A DNA stretch of 45,676 nt, taken from positions 1-45,676 of IMG/VR virus record IMGVR_UViG_3300033064_002947. One strand, given 5' to 3'. Positions 16,637 to 25,310 of this stretch are shown here, one piece after another; the first letter of the stretch is position 1; each line of letters starts with the position of its first letter. This DNA comes from a virus. The notes under the pieces are model-generated. The model was not told the DNA's origin. It made no database searches and worked only from the letters and a program-made list of their open reading frames with translations. Both the position numbers and the translations under genes were made by a program.

Positions 16637-19609
16637 ATGGTCGATTGCGCACACCATTGGAAAATAATACGCCCTGAATCGACACAGAACATGGTCAAGA
16701 ATCCAAGCGCCGAGGAGTCAGAAATCGTCGGTGTCGAACTGCTGGACAATCCCGGATTCGAGACGGCGGGTGGCGGCGGGGTGGACATCTGGGCGGACTG
16801 GATCGAGAGTGCCAGTGACGGCGCGCTGGCCAACGAGGTAGGCAGCGTTCACAGTGGCAGCGACGCGGCTAAGATCACGGCGGGGTTGAGCGTGAATACC
16901 CTCGTCTACCAGGACGTCACGGTTACTGCCGGTAAAATGTACCGTTTCCTGGTCTGGACCAGGGGCGACGCCACCTATGCAGGGCAGTACGTCATCTACG
17001 ACCAGACCGGCGGGGCCGACATTATTGGGCTGAGTTCGACGGGCGTCACCGCTGCGACCTACGCCGAGGTGGACGTGGCATTCATCGCGCCGGTGGGCTG
17101 CGTCACTGTCCGAATATACCTGTGGTGCCCCAGCACCAACACGGGCGTGGCGTATTTTGACGACGTGAGCGTCAAAGAAGTAAATGCTGGCGAGTTGAAC
17201 CTGGACGACGATGTGCTGAGCCGCAGCACGACATACAGCAAGTGGGGGCTGTACTCGTGGCGGATGCAAACGGACGGGAGCGACGAGGGGGCCATGTTCG
17301 CCCTGGAGATATTATCCAATGCCGACCACTACGTCACGATGGCAGTTCGGGGCAAACTGCCGCCGTCCTGGGTATGGCTCTTGGGTAACCATTACCGCAC
17401 GCCGATTCTCTTGGAATCGCTGAACAAATATTGGAATCTTTACGGATCGCCGTTCCCGGCAGCGGAAGCGAACGGATCCATGGTCCTGTATATCCAGCAG
17501 AGGGCCGCGGGGTCCGGGGATTTTTACCTGGATGGACTTCAAGTGGAAGCCAAAAGCGGGTATAACACCACATTTTGTGACGGCGACCAGCAGGGGTGCA
17601 CCTGGCTCGGGGCGGAGCATGACAGCGCCTCGGAACGGAGTGCGCAAAGCCGCGCGGGCGGCAAGGTCGTGGATCTGTATGAAGAATATAACTTTGTGGT
17701 GGAGACAGTTGTCGGTGCCGGGGCCGTTCCGGTAAACCTGCGCGTGGCGGAGTATGCGCTTCTCCCAGGGGGCGAGCTGAGCGCGGCGAAGGATATGCCG
17801 CGCACATTTTCGTTGGTAGGTACTATCGTCGGGACGAGCCAAGCGAAGGTCCATGCCATGCAACAGGCGCTGATCCAGGAATTGGGCGCGAACACCTATG
17901 TGAAAGACAGCGCGGGCTACCAGCCGGTACGTATCAGATATACCGGGTCCGCCGTGCAGAAGGAGATCGCGGCGCACTACGACGCCGGGCTGGAAGGCGA
18001 ACTGGAAGTGCACTACGGCCCCTACAAGCTCCAAACCGCGCAGGATGTATGGGAGAAGACCAAGCAATGGAATGTCGCGGTGCCGGTCCGGTTCCTGGCC
18101 CCTGACCCATTCTGGTATGAGATCGGGGACAGCTCGGCGCTGCTGGACAGCAATGACAGTGCTACGTTGCGCTATGTAGCAGGCCGCCTGAGAAGCACGG
18201 GTCAGTGGGATACGTTGGGGGTGACTTCCAATCCGCTCGTGGGGCTTACTTATCCCTCTGCCTTTTGCCACGCATCGGACAATACGGTGTATGCTGTCGG
18301 GACTTTCTGTAATTTCAATGGCATCGTGGGAGCGGACTACATTGCCCGGTATATTGTGATGAGCGAGACCTGGGAAATTGTCGGGGCTGCAGCCGATGTG
18401 GGCCTACGGGCACGAAACGTCATCGAAGGGCCGGATGGCTGTATCTATATTTGTGGAACTTTCGTGAACGTGGCGGGTATTGCCGCCGCCGACTATGTCG
18501 CGAAATGGAACCCATTAACTAAGGCCTGGTCAGCGCTCGGTACGCCCGGCGCAGGCGCTACGGTCACGTCGATTTACAATATGGCATTCGATTCCGGCGG
18601 CAATCTGTATGTTATTGGGGATTTCGTCAACTTGGCTGGGGTTGCCGCGTGCGATTACATTGCCAAATGGGACGGGGCGTTATGGACGGCTGTCGGCGTG
18701 CCTTCCGTGACCGCAAGCTTCCCGGAAGCAATTGTTATAGACAGCGAAGATACGATCTATATCGGGGGGGGATTTCAGAACTTTGCCGGGGTTGCCGACG
18801 CGGACTACTTCGCCAAATGGGACGGAGCGTGGGGTGCGGTCAGCGCGACGGTTCCCGACAACCCCGTATATGCCCTGTCGATTGGGCCAGACGATAGAAT
18901 TTACGTATTCGGGAATTTTACGAACTTGGGACCCACTGAAAGGTGTGCGATTTGGAACGGCTCTGGCTACGAAGGAATGGGGGGGAGTGCAGATAACACT
19001 ATTGTACAGTCCGCCTTAGCGCCGGACGGATCGATATACGTTGCGGGCTATTTCAAAGCCATGGGTGATCGGCCTCTGGCAGAGCTGCTTGGCGTATGGA
19101 CGGGCGCGTGGGGGTTCTCAGATGTAAGGTTCCCCGCCGGGACAACGCTTAGCAAAGCAATAGGCGTGGGTACGGCCGACCCGGTAGTTCCTTCGTTGCA
19201 TGACATTTTTGTGTCATTCAATAGGAGCGGTACAGGTCATTTTGGGGGCAAGGTAACGATAATCAATGATGGCACGAGTCTGAATTATCCTGTTCTTTAT
19301 GTGAAGCGTGAAGGTGGCACGTCGGCCCAATTACTAACGCTGAGGAACGAGACAACGGGGAAAAGGCTATTTTTCGATTACGAACTACTGGACGGTGAAA
19401 CGCTGAAAGTGGACCTGCGGCCGAAGGAGCGCTCAATTGTCTCCGACTTCTTTGGGCCGCGTCCGGCCGCTATTCTAGCCTACAGCGATTTCGGCAGTTT
19501 CACTTTGCATCCGGGTAACAATCACATTACCTGCTTCGTACATGAAGCCGATTCCCCTACGGTGACGGCGTGGTTAGAATATCAAATAACATATAAGAGT
19601 ATGGACTAA
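16637..19609 (+). CDS. Distal tail-like protein with carbohydrate-binding and propeller insertions
   Basis: A 990-residue protein after the tape measure. Residues 30-175 look like a CBM4/9-type carbohydrate-binding module (NPGFETAGGG, YFDDVSVKEV). Residues 350-500 resemble the siphovirus distal-tail domain. Residues 520-830 hold about six propeller-type repeats with the pattern GDF-N-AGV-A-YIAKWDG-W (for example VIGDFVNLAGVAACDYIAKW). The end has LRNETTGKRLFFD and ELLDGETLKVDL, characteristic of the C-terminal half of siphovirus tail component proteins. The insertions would decorate the tail tip and could bind glycans. Confidence 0.75.
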   Translation: MVDCAHHWKIIRPESTQNMVKNPSAEESEIVGVELLDNPGFETAGGGGVDIWADWIESASDGALANEVGSVHSGSDAAKITAGLSVNTLVYQDVTVTAGKMYRFLVWTRGDATYAGQYVIYDQTGGADIIGLSSTGVTAATYAEVDVAFIAPVGCVTVRIYLWCPSTNTGVAYFDDVSVKEVNAGELNLDDDVLSRSTTYSKWGLYSWRMQTDGSDEGAMFALEILSNADHYVTMAVRGKLPPSWVWLLGNHYRTPILLESLNKYWNLYGSPFPAAEANGSMVLYIQQRAAGSGDFYLDGLQVEAKSGYNTTFCDGDQQGCTWLGAEHDSASERSAQSRAGGKVVDLYEEYNFVVETVVGAGAVPVNLRVAEYALLPGGELSAAKDMPRTFSLVGTIVGTSQAKVHAMQQALIQELGANTYVKDSAGYQPVRIRYTGSAVQKEIAAHYDAGLEGELEVHYGPYKLQTAQDVWEKTKQWNVAVPVRFLAPDPFWYEIGDSSALLDSNDSATLRYVAGRLRSTGQWDTLGVTSNPLVGLTYPSAFCHASDNTVYAVGTFCNFNGIVGADYIARYIVMSETWEIVGAAADVGLRARNVIEGPDGCIYICGTFVNVAGIAAADYVAKWNPLTKAWSALGTPGAGATVTSIYNMAFDSGGNLYVIGDFVNLAGVAACDYIAKWDGALWTAVGVPSVTASFPEAIVIDSEDTIYIGGGFQNFAGVADADYFAKWDGAWGAVSATVPDNPVYALSIGPDDRIYVFGNFTNLGPTERCAIWNGSGYEGMGGSADNTIVQSALAPDGSIYVAGYFKAMGDRPLAELLGVWTGAWGFSDVRFPAGTTLSKAIGVGTADPVVPSLHDIFVSFNRSGTGHFGGKVTIINDGTSLNYPVLYVKREGGTSAQLLTLRNETTGKRLFFDYELLDGETLKVDLRPKERSIVSDFFGPRPAAILAYSDFGSFTLHPGNNHITCFVHEADSPTVTAWLEYQITYKSMD

Positions 19610-19614
19610 GTACG

Positions 19615-20736
19615 ATGGCTGGCACTTATGAGTTGTGGTTGACTACCGACAAGGGTGTGCGTATTCAGGAGCTTGACACAACGGGCGGGTTTAGTGCGGC
19701 GCGAATAGTAAATAAGATTGCTCCGCTTGAATTGATTTTGCCGCGCACATTCGACACCAATATGATACGACCGGACAGAATGATTCAGGTATGGAGGGCA
19801 CCGGAAGGTGAAAGATTAGGTTTTTGGCAAGCGTACTTTATTCGCAAGTGGCGGTTCGAGACGAAGGGTAGCGAGGAGAGATTCAAAGTTTGGGGCAGGT
19901 GCCCAAATGACTTGCTACGAAGGCGCATTGTCGCCTATTATGCGGAAGAAAGCGAGTCCGCCATGATTGATGAAGCGGACGACATGATGAAGGCAATAGT
20001 TACGGACTCTATAATAGATGGAACCGCCCCAGCACCAGACGCAGGGACACGAATATGGAATGACTTGAGCATCGCCCCGGATATGTCGGATGGACCCGTG
20101 CTGGAACAGAGCTTTGCCTGGAAGCAGCTTCTCACAACGTCCGGGGCTGGGGTGATAGCTGACATTGCCAGGGCTGCGCAAGGGGCGGGCACAGAAGTCT
20201 TTTTTGCCGTGATACCCGCGACTGTAGGAACGACCAGTATCACCTTTCAATTTGTCACCGCAACGGGACAACCGGGCATGGATGTGAGCGACCGGGTAGT
20301 GTTTGACCAGGAGCGGGGCAATCTGGAAAATCCGTACCTGGAGTTTGACTATACCAATGAGATCAATTATGTCTATGCCGGGGGGCAAGGCGACCTAGAC
20401 GAGCGGAATATCCAGCAAGTATCCGATACGACCCGTTACAACGCTAGCCAATGGAATCGCTGCGAAGGATTCGCGAATGCCCGGAGCCAGGCTGAAGATA
20501 ATGAAGTGCGGGAAGCGGGCCGGGTGAAACTCAACAAGGGGCGGCCCGTACGTCGGTTTGTGGGCGTGCCGTTGGACACGATTGGTACGCGATTCGGGCG
20601 CGACTGGGATTTCGGTTACAAGGTCAGGGTGCGGTATCGGGGACAGGAATTCGACGCCATCGTGCGTTCGGTGGTGCTGAAGATGGACGATAACGGCGAG
20701 GAAACGATCACTGCCAAACTGGAGTATGAAGATTGA
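19615..20736 (+). CDS. Tail hub protein, ReqiPepy6 Gp37-like
   Basis: A 373-residue protein that starts with a strand pattern (YELWLTTDKGVRIQELDTTGG) and then AARIVNKIAPLELILPRTFD, typical of Siphovirus ReqiPepy6 Gp37-like tail proteins. Later features are LLRRRIVAYY, a central DFTNEINYVYAGGQG-like segment and a terminal IVRSVVLKMDDNGEET. Such proteins form the tail-tip hub directly below the distal tail ring. Five bases separate it from the preceding gene. The downstream gene starts inside its stop. Confidence 0.75.
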   Translation: MAGTYELWLTTDKGVRIQELDTTGGFSAARIVNKIAPLELILPRTFDTNMIRPDRMIQVWRAPEGERLGFWQAYFIRKWRFETKGSEERFKVWGRCPNDLLRRRIVAYYAEESESAMIDEADDMMKAIVTDSIIDGTAPAPDAGTRIWNDLSIAPDMSDGPVLEQSFAWKQLLTTSGAGVIADIARAAQGAGTEVFFAVIPATVGTTSITFQFVTATGQPGMDVSDRVVFDQERGNLENPYLEFDYTNEINYVYAGGQGDLDERNIQQVSDTTRYNASQWNRCEGFANARSQAEDNEVREAGRVKLNKGRPVRRFVGVPLDTIGTRFGRDWDFGYKVRVRYRGQEFDAIVRSVVLKMDDNGEETITAKLEYED

Positions 20737-21155
20737 GCGAGGAACTGATCGGGGAGATGATCGCGCACATCGCGGCACTGGAGCGGCGGTTAGACGACTT
20801 GGATCTTCCGGCACAGGCATATCACTACCAGCCGATTACCATCGTCAAGGGTTGGGACCCCGCCAGCAACAAGGCGTCGCAGACACTGAATCTCCAGGCT
20901 GCACCATGGAGCCTGCCTGCAGGCATTAAGGCGGTGGCGGTGTATTTGGCCTACACAGCGGCCAACAACGGCGACAACGGCCAGCTTGAGAAATCCAGCG
21001 GGAATGGCACGGCCGTCTTCGCCATTTGTCCTGATGCCGCTGAGTACGGATCTGGCTCGGGCATCGTGAACTGTGATGCTAACGGTGACATCTATTTCAC
21101 CACCAATCAAGCCACGAATACGGTATATCTATTCATTCATGGGTACTTCATCTGA
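20733..21155 (+). CDS. Small tail-tip or fibre protein
   Basis: A 140-residue protein if started at TTG 20733 (overlapping the previous TGA); ATG 20757 is an alternative. It begins with a short coiled coil (IGEMIAHIAALERRLDDL) followed by a beta-rich domain (AVAVYLAYTAANNG, VYLFIHGYFI). A trimerising coil plus small beta domain is common in minor tail-tip and fibre proteins. No family recognised. Confidence 0.6.
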   Translation: MSEELIGEMIAHIAALERRLDDLDLPAQAYHYQPITIVKGWDPASNKASQTLNLQAAPWSLPAGIKAVAVYLAYTAANNGDNGQLEKSSGNGTAVFAICPDAAEYGSGSGIVNCDANGDIYFTTNQATNTVYLFIHGYFI

Positions 21156-21165
21156 GGGAAGAAAT

Positions 21166-22644
21166 ATGTACAGACTGATAGGAGGGCACACGAATCACAC
21201 CTTCGGCGGCATACCGGAACTGGTGGCTTCCTGGCAACCGCCGGTGTGGCTGGTGATGGACCCCAGCCCTGAATGGAAGTGGGTAGCGCAAGCGTGCCCC
21301 AGGACGGTGTTCATCTGGCGCGTTTTCAATGCGGACCAACCGGACTTCAACCAGCCGCTGGACCCAATCGCGGCGGCTAGGGCGCACGTCGCCCAGGTTC
21401 TCCCTTGGGCGGGAAACGTGTTTGGCGGCAAATGGAAGGGCGTCAACGAGCCGGTGATCGCGTCCAGGGGGGCCATGAGACGGTTCGCTGAGTTCGAGGC
21501 AGAGCGGGTGCGGCTCTTGGCGGCCCATGGCCTCCAGGCCGTCGTGGGCGGGTTCGCCGTCGGCAACCCGCCGGACCTGTCCTGGTGGCGGGAATTCGAG
21601 CCAGCGCTGAAGACGGCGGGCGAGCACGGCGGCGTATTGGGCCTGCACCAATACTGGTGGGAGACGCCCAAAGACCATAGGTTCGTGGACCCCGACTGGA
21701 CCTCGCTGCGACACCGCAAGGTGTACGACGGCGAACCGTCGCACGGATGGGAAGGATTGCAGAACCGGCTTCCCCTGGTCATGATGGAGGGCGGTGCGGA
21801 CTGTGGCGTGTGGGAAGAGGGGGTCGTAGAGGGCTGGAATAGGATCAGGAATCCGGAGCAGTATAAAGCCGACCTGAATGAGTTTAGCCTGGAAATACAG
21901 AAAGATACTTACGTCTTGGGCGTCTGCGTGTTCTGTTGCGGCAATTCGTCTTTTCTCTGGACGGGCTATGACATCTGGCCACAGATGGCGCGGGAAATCG
22001 CTGAAAAGGCGGTGCCGCTGTACCGAAAGTTCCAACCACCGCCGGAGAAATGGGCGCGGGGCATCGACGTGTCGAGCAACCAGAAGACGATCAAGTGGGC
22101 GCAGGTAGCGAAGGTGGGCTACTCGTTCGCGTTCATCCGGGCCTCGGCGGGCCTGTGGAAGGACCCACAGTACGACCGCAACTACAAGCTGGCGAGAAAG
22201 CGGGGCCTCCTGGTCGGTAGCTACCACTACCAGCGCCGGGACCAGAACCCGAGAGAGCAGGCCCGGTTTTTCGTGTCCGTGGCGGGGAAGCCGGACATTT
22301 TCAACGCGAATGACATAGAGCATCTCCGAGGAGAATGCCCCTCCAGGGCACAGGTGATGGCATTCCACGACGAGGCGGGCGAAATGGACTATTACACCAG
22401 CGCGTGGCAATGGGACTCCAAATGCAAGATCGGCCCCGCGCCGTGGGTTGGGAAGTTGTGGGTGGCGGACTGGGCACCGAGGCGCTTCGGCGATCCGCGC
22501 TTGCCGTCCGACTGGGACAGATGGGAGTTCCAGCAGTACACCAGCCGGGGCAAGGTGCCTGGCATAATCGGCAACGTGGACCTTGACATTTTCAACGGCA
22601 CCGCGGCGGAGCTGCGGGCCAAATACGGGGGAACAGCAAAATGA
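21166..22644 (+). CDS. Endolysin: GH-A-like barrel fused to GH25 lysozyme
   Basis: A 492-residue protein from ATG 21166. Residues 285-492 are a GH25 (Chalaropsis-type) muramidase: GIDVSSNQ with Asp301, FAFIRASAG, the acidic NDIEHL (Asp383, Glu385), LWVADWA, and VDLDIFNG at the end. It should cleave the MurNAc-GlcNAc bond in peptidoglycan. Residues 1-280 look like a TIM barrel with WKGVNEP (Glu95) and LVMMEGG (Glu208), the spacing of acid/base and nucleophile in clan GH-A. No signal peptide is visible, so export needs a holin or it is virion-borne. Confidence 0.85.
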   Translation: MYRLIGGHTNHTFGGIPELVASWQPPVWLVMDPSPEWKWVAQACPRTVFIWRVFNADQPDFNQPLDPIAAARAHVAQVLPWAGNVFGGKWKGVNEPVIASRGAMRRFAEFEAERVRLLAAHGLQAVVGGFAVGNPPDLSWWREFEPALKTAGEHGGVLGLHQYWWETPKDHRFVDPDWTSLRHRKVYDGEPSHGWEGLQNRLPLVMMEGGADCGVWEEGVVEGWNRIRNPEQYKADLNEFSLEIQKDTYVLGVCVFCCGNSSFLWTGYDIWPQMAREIAEKAVPLYRKFQPPPEKWARGIDVSSNQKTIKWAQVAKVGYSFAFIRASAGLWKDPQYDRNYKLARKRGLLVGSYHYQRRDQNPREQARFFVSVAGKPDIFNANDIEHLRGECPSRAQVMAFHDEAGEMDYYTSAWQWDSKCKIGPAPWVGKLWVADWAPRRFGDPRLPSDWDRWEFQQYTSRGKVPGIIGNVDLDIFNGTAAELRAKYGGTAK

Positions 22645-22687
22645 TAACGGTTGACCAAGCAGCACAAGATTACGGCATTACGGTTGA
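22641..22687 (+). repeat. Direct repeat copy 1
   Basis: Matches 23176-23222 at 39 of 47 positions, including 17 identical bases in a row (GCACAAGATTACGGCAT). It covers the start codon and first 15 codons of two genes. Confidence 0.8.
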
Positions 22688-22751
22688 GCGCATTCCCGAT
22701 GCGTACTCACAAGGAGCTGATGAACACCTACTGCCCCGGCAACCTGGATAG
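22641..22751 (+). pseudogene. Truncated duplicate of the start of the FN3 tail gene
   Basis: A 36-codon frame whose ATG overlaps the endolysin stop (ATGA). Its first 15 codons match the first 15 of the gene at 23176 (AAQDYGITVE in both), but the frame then diverges and stops. It looks like the 5-prime end of a tail gene left behind after duplication or insertion of the 22752-23175 segment. A short functional peptide is not excluded. Confidence 0.6.
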
Positions 22752-22786
22752 CTAGTGGTGGAATGAGATCATGGAGGGATGAAAGG

Positions 22787-22999
22787 ATGAGGATCGAGAC
22801 TGTTACTTTCGATGAGTTATCCAAAGAACTGTGCGAATATGAGAGCAAGCATGGTGTTTCTTGCGTAGGGCTATTTGCTCAGTATATGCAGGGCACGCTA
22901 GATCACGGTGAGGGCCATGATGATCTAATCGGGGTATTTATGCTATATCTAGGCACCTCTGAAATATGCAAGTTTGTGCATCCGAGACTGGAGGGGTGA
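22787..22999 (+). CDS. Small hypothetical protein (70 aa)
   Basis: Starts at ATG 22787, preceded by GGAGGGATGAAAGG. It begins MRIETVTFDELSKEL and is acidic and helical, with FAQYMQGTLDHG and a hydrophobic end. Not recognised. It lies in the segment between the two direct-repeat copies and is followed one base later by another small gene. Confidence 0.6.
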   Translation: MRIETVTFDELSKELCEYESKHGVSCVGLFAQYMQGTLDHGEGHDDLIGVFMLYLGTSEICKFVHPRLEG

Positions 23000-23000
23000 A

Positions 23001-23189
23001 ATGAGAACAGCGATGGTTCGTTTGAAAAGCGTCGCTTCACGATGTGACATCAAGATTGTCGTCAGGGGTACAAAGGAATTTGCGGTTAGAACCAAACTCG
23101 CTGAATGGGTGTTTCGGTTTGGAGCGTGGCTAATGTGGATGGGTTGTGAAGTATCATTTGAAGGGAAGGGGCAACGTGATAACGATTAA
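23001..23189 (+). CDS. Small hypothetical protein (62 aa)
   Basis: Starts at ATG 23001 after GGAGGGGTGA. The sequence is basic with one hydrophobic stretch (WVFRFGAWLMWMGCEVSF) that could be a single membrane helix. It overlaps the start of the downstream tail gene by 14 bases. Function unknown; being between repeat copies suggests it arrived with an inserted segment. Confidence 0.55.
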   Translation: MRTAMVRLKSVASRCDIKIVVRGTKEFAVRTKLAEWVFRFGAWLMWMGCEVSFEGKGQRDND

Positions 23190-23222
23190 GCGGGCGGCAC
23201 AAGATTACGGCATCACGGTTGA
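23176..23222 (+). repeat. Direct repeat copy 2
   Basis: Intact copy of the repeat at 22641-22687; forms the start of the FN3 tail gene. Confidence 0.8.
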
Positions 23223-24678
23223 ACATGCAGAAAACGCAGCATTCACCATCAAGTATTTCGAGCTGACTGCGGAGAGTACGGCTTGTATACTGTGGTTCTG
23301 CATCCTCAATAAGCAGAACCAGGGCATTCCAGGTGTGCGCCTTATGACTACAAATGGCGGCGAGATTTTGACCGATCCGTCAAAACCTGACGGGTATACA
23401 GACGTGGGGATGGGTGGCGACTCTGCGTATTTCCCCAAGGAGGGGCAGAGTGGGCCGCATAGCGCATGGGTTCATGGAGCTACGAGTGACATAGTTCATG
23501 GTCTGGGGTGGGACGGATCAACGGACCACCAGAGCTTAATCACAATTTGGGAAGGAGAAGGAGGGGTAGAAATGCCATATGAGCTGATAGGTTTTGGCGA
23601 CCTGAATTTGCATGAACACTTCCGCAACGCAGGGGTAACGATCTACGATGACCAGAAGTACGGGGTGGTTGAGTTGTGGGCCAGAAGCGGCGAGGATAAG
23701 CCATTTCCGTTTGAGGTGACGGTACGTAAGAAAGACGGTAGTCCCGCTGTCGGCAAGGTGCTCAAACTCAAGCGCGACGGTGGGGAAAGTGGCGCGTGGG
23801 ACTACGAGACAGATGCGCAGGGCTGCGCGATCATTCACATGGACGACACTTTCAAATATGCGGTGCCTGGCGACACGCATTACAGCATCCAAGTCGGCAT
23901 GGGTGATGGTGGCTCAGACGTTGTAGCCTTCGGCTGGGTGGCGAAGCAACGCCGCTGGTTCGACGTGGTGTTCCAGGCGAGGGGCGCGGTGGAACTACCG
24001 GGCAAACCGCAGATCGAAGTCGTGGACACTGCCAGCACGAGCGTAATGCTGGACATCGAGTGTGAGGGCGCCGACATGATCAGCTACACGATCGATACCC
24101 CCGACTACCACGACGACGGGGAATGGACAGACCCGCCGATGATGCTGAGCGGATTGCAACCCGCCACCACCTACCATCTCAAAGTATGGGGCAGCAACAC
24201 AGCGGGTGACGGTCCTGATAAAGAGTTCGATTTCACGACGCTTGAGGAGCAAGGTGATGTTCCGCCTCCCGTCGAGAACCTCAGACTCATTTCTAAATAT
24301 AATATATCGCTGGGGATAGGATGGGACGCCTCACCGAGCGCGGGCGGGTACTTTATCATGGGGCCGCATGGCGAGCTGGAGACGACCGCCTTGGAATACA
24401 AGGCGGGGGGATTGGAACCGGGAACCGCATATCACTTCTCCGTGTCAGCAGGAAACGAGCATGGCTGGTCCGAACCGACGATGCTGATCGCGACGACCCT
24501 GATCTCGGAGATGGGTTGTGAAGAGGCCCTAATCAGGATCGAGGCCAAGCTGGATCACCTGGCGGGAGTCCAGGCGGAGGGATTCGACGTCCTCTACGCC
24601 AAGATGAGCGTTGCTATTGAAGAGCTGACGAAGGTCGTGGCGGAGCTAAAGCGCATCGAAGGATGCGTATGCGAATAG
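23176..24678 (+). CDS. FN3-containing tail or fibre protein
   Basis: A 500-residue protein from GTG 23176. Residues 1-130 have beta-sandwich character (VRLMTTNGGEILT, DGYTDVGMGGDSAYF). Residues 165-275 look like a carbohydrate-active accessory domain (GKVLKLKRDGGES, TDAQGCAII). Two fibronectin type III domains follow at about 275-360 and 365-450 (LQPATTYHLKVWGSNTAGDG; LEPGTAYHFSVSAGNEHGW). The final 50 residues form a coiled coil (IEAKLDHLAGVQAEG, VAELKRIEG). This is consistent with a surface-exposed, possibly trimeric virion protein that weakly binds cells. Confidence 0.65.
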   Translation: MITIKRAAQDYGITVEHAENAAFTIKYFELTAESTACILWFCILNKQNQGIPGVRLMTTNGGEILTDPSKPDGYTDVGMGGDSAYFPKEGQSGPHSAWVHGATSDIVHGLGWDGSTDHQSLITIWEGEGGVEMPYELIGFGDLNLHEHFRNAGVTIYDDQKYGVVELWARSGEDKPFPFEVTVRKKDGSPAVGKVLKLKRDGGESGAWDYETDAQGCAIIHMDDTFKYAVPGDTHYSIQVGMGDGGSDVVAFGWVAKQRRWFDVVFQARGAVELPGKPQIEVVDTASTSVMLDIECEGADMISYTIDTPDYHDDGEWTDPPMMLSGLQPATTYHLKVWGSNTAGDGPDKEFDFTTLEEQGDVPPPVENLRLISKYNISLGIGWDASPSAGGYFIMGPHGELETTALEYKAGGLEPGTAYHFSVSAGNEHGWSEPTMLIATTLISEMGCEEALIRIEAKLDHLAGVQAEGFDVLYAKMSVAIEELTKVVAELKRIEGCVCE

Positions 24679-24681
24679 AGG

Positions 24682-25260
24682 CTAATGCCGGACGGGCTTT
24701 GATAAAGCCTGTTCTAGTGATTGCCCGTGGAACATGCGCACTCTCACAGTATTGGGATTGAGTCCTCGTTCGCGGGCCATTTCAGCAACGGAACCAATTA
24801 CTTGCCTGCTGTTTTGGACTTGCTGGGAACGGGTGGCCCATCTGATGTTACCTGGTTCATAGTTGCCGTCATTGTCGATACGGTCTATACTATGGGAAGC
24901 TGATGGTCGTGGACCAATATGATCATAGAATGCCATGAATGAATCCTGCCACTCTTGGCATACTTGTATTCCACGCCCGCCATAGCCAGGATAGGTTTTA
25001 GAAATGGGATTCAGGCAACGTTGTTTGACGCTTTGCCAAGATTTATATTCTGGTGTTCCAGACATGCCGTGGATAACAGTTTGTTCACCGAGGAGCCGAC
25101 TGTGTTCACGGCGATAACAACCACATGAGGATTTCGCGCCGCGAAGGAGCCAATCCTTCCTGGCCTCAGTTTCTTGGCCGCAGTCACATAAGCAAAGATA
25201 GTAACACGGTCGCACAGCGCTAGCGACCACTACCAACCTGCCGAACCGTCTGTCTATCAT
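24682..25260 (-). CDS. HNH homing endonuclease
   Basis: A 192-residue protein started at ATG 25260, just after GGAGGGTGCT. It has an N-terminal zinc ribbon (CLCDCG, CGC), the phage-specific YKSWQSVKQRC helix, then the nuclease core SIDRIDNDGNYEPGNIRWA, and a C-terminal DNA-binding helix repeat (MARERGLNPNTVRVRM). This layout is that of free-standing phage HNH endonucleases that spread by cutting alleles lacking them. It lies opposite to its neighbours between two late genes and has its own promoter. It shares architecture with the gene at 27263. Confidence 0.9.
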   Translation of the reverse strand: MIDRRFGRLVVVASAVRPCYYLCLCDCGQETEARKDWLLRGAKSSCGCYRREHSRLLGEQTVIHGMSGTPEYKSWQSVKQRCLNPISKTYPGYGGRGIQVCQEWQDSFMAFYDHIGPRPSASHSIDRIDNDGNYEPGNIRWATRSQQVQNSRQVIGSVAEMARERGLNPNTVRVRMFHGQSLEQALSKPVRH

Positions 25261-25281
25261 AGCACCCTCCTTGCAACGGAT

Positions 25282-25310
25282 AAGATAACATAGAATGGGA
25301 GAATTGTCAA
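25282..25310 (-). promoter_or_regulatory. Sigma70-like promoter for the HNH gene
   Basis: On the minus strand TTGACA (25310-25305), a 17-base spacer, then TATCTT (25287-25282). It points at the HNH start about 20 bases further on. The -35 is perfect; the -10 matches 4 of 6. Confidence 0.6.
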
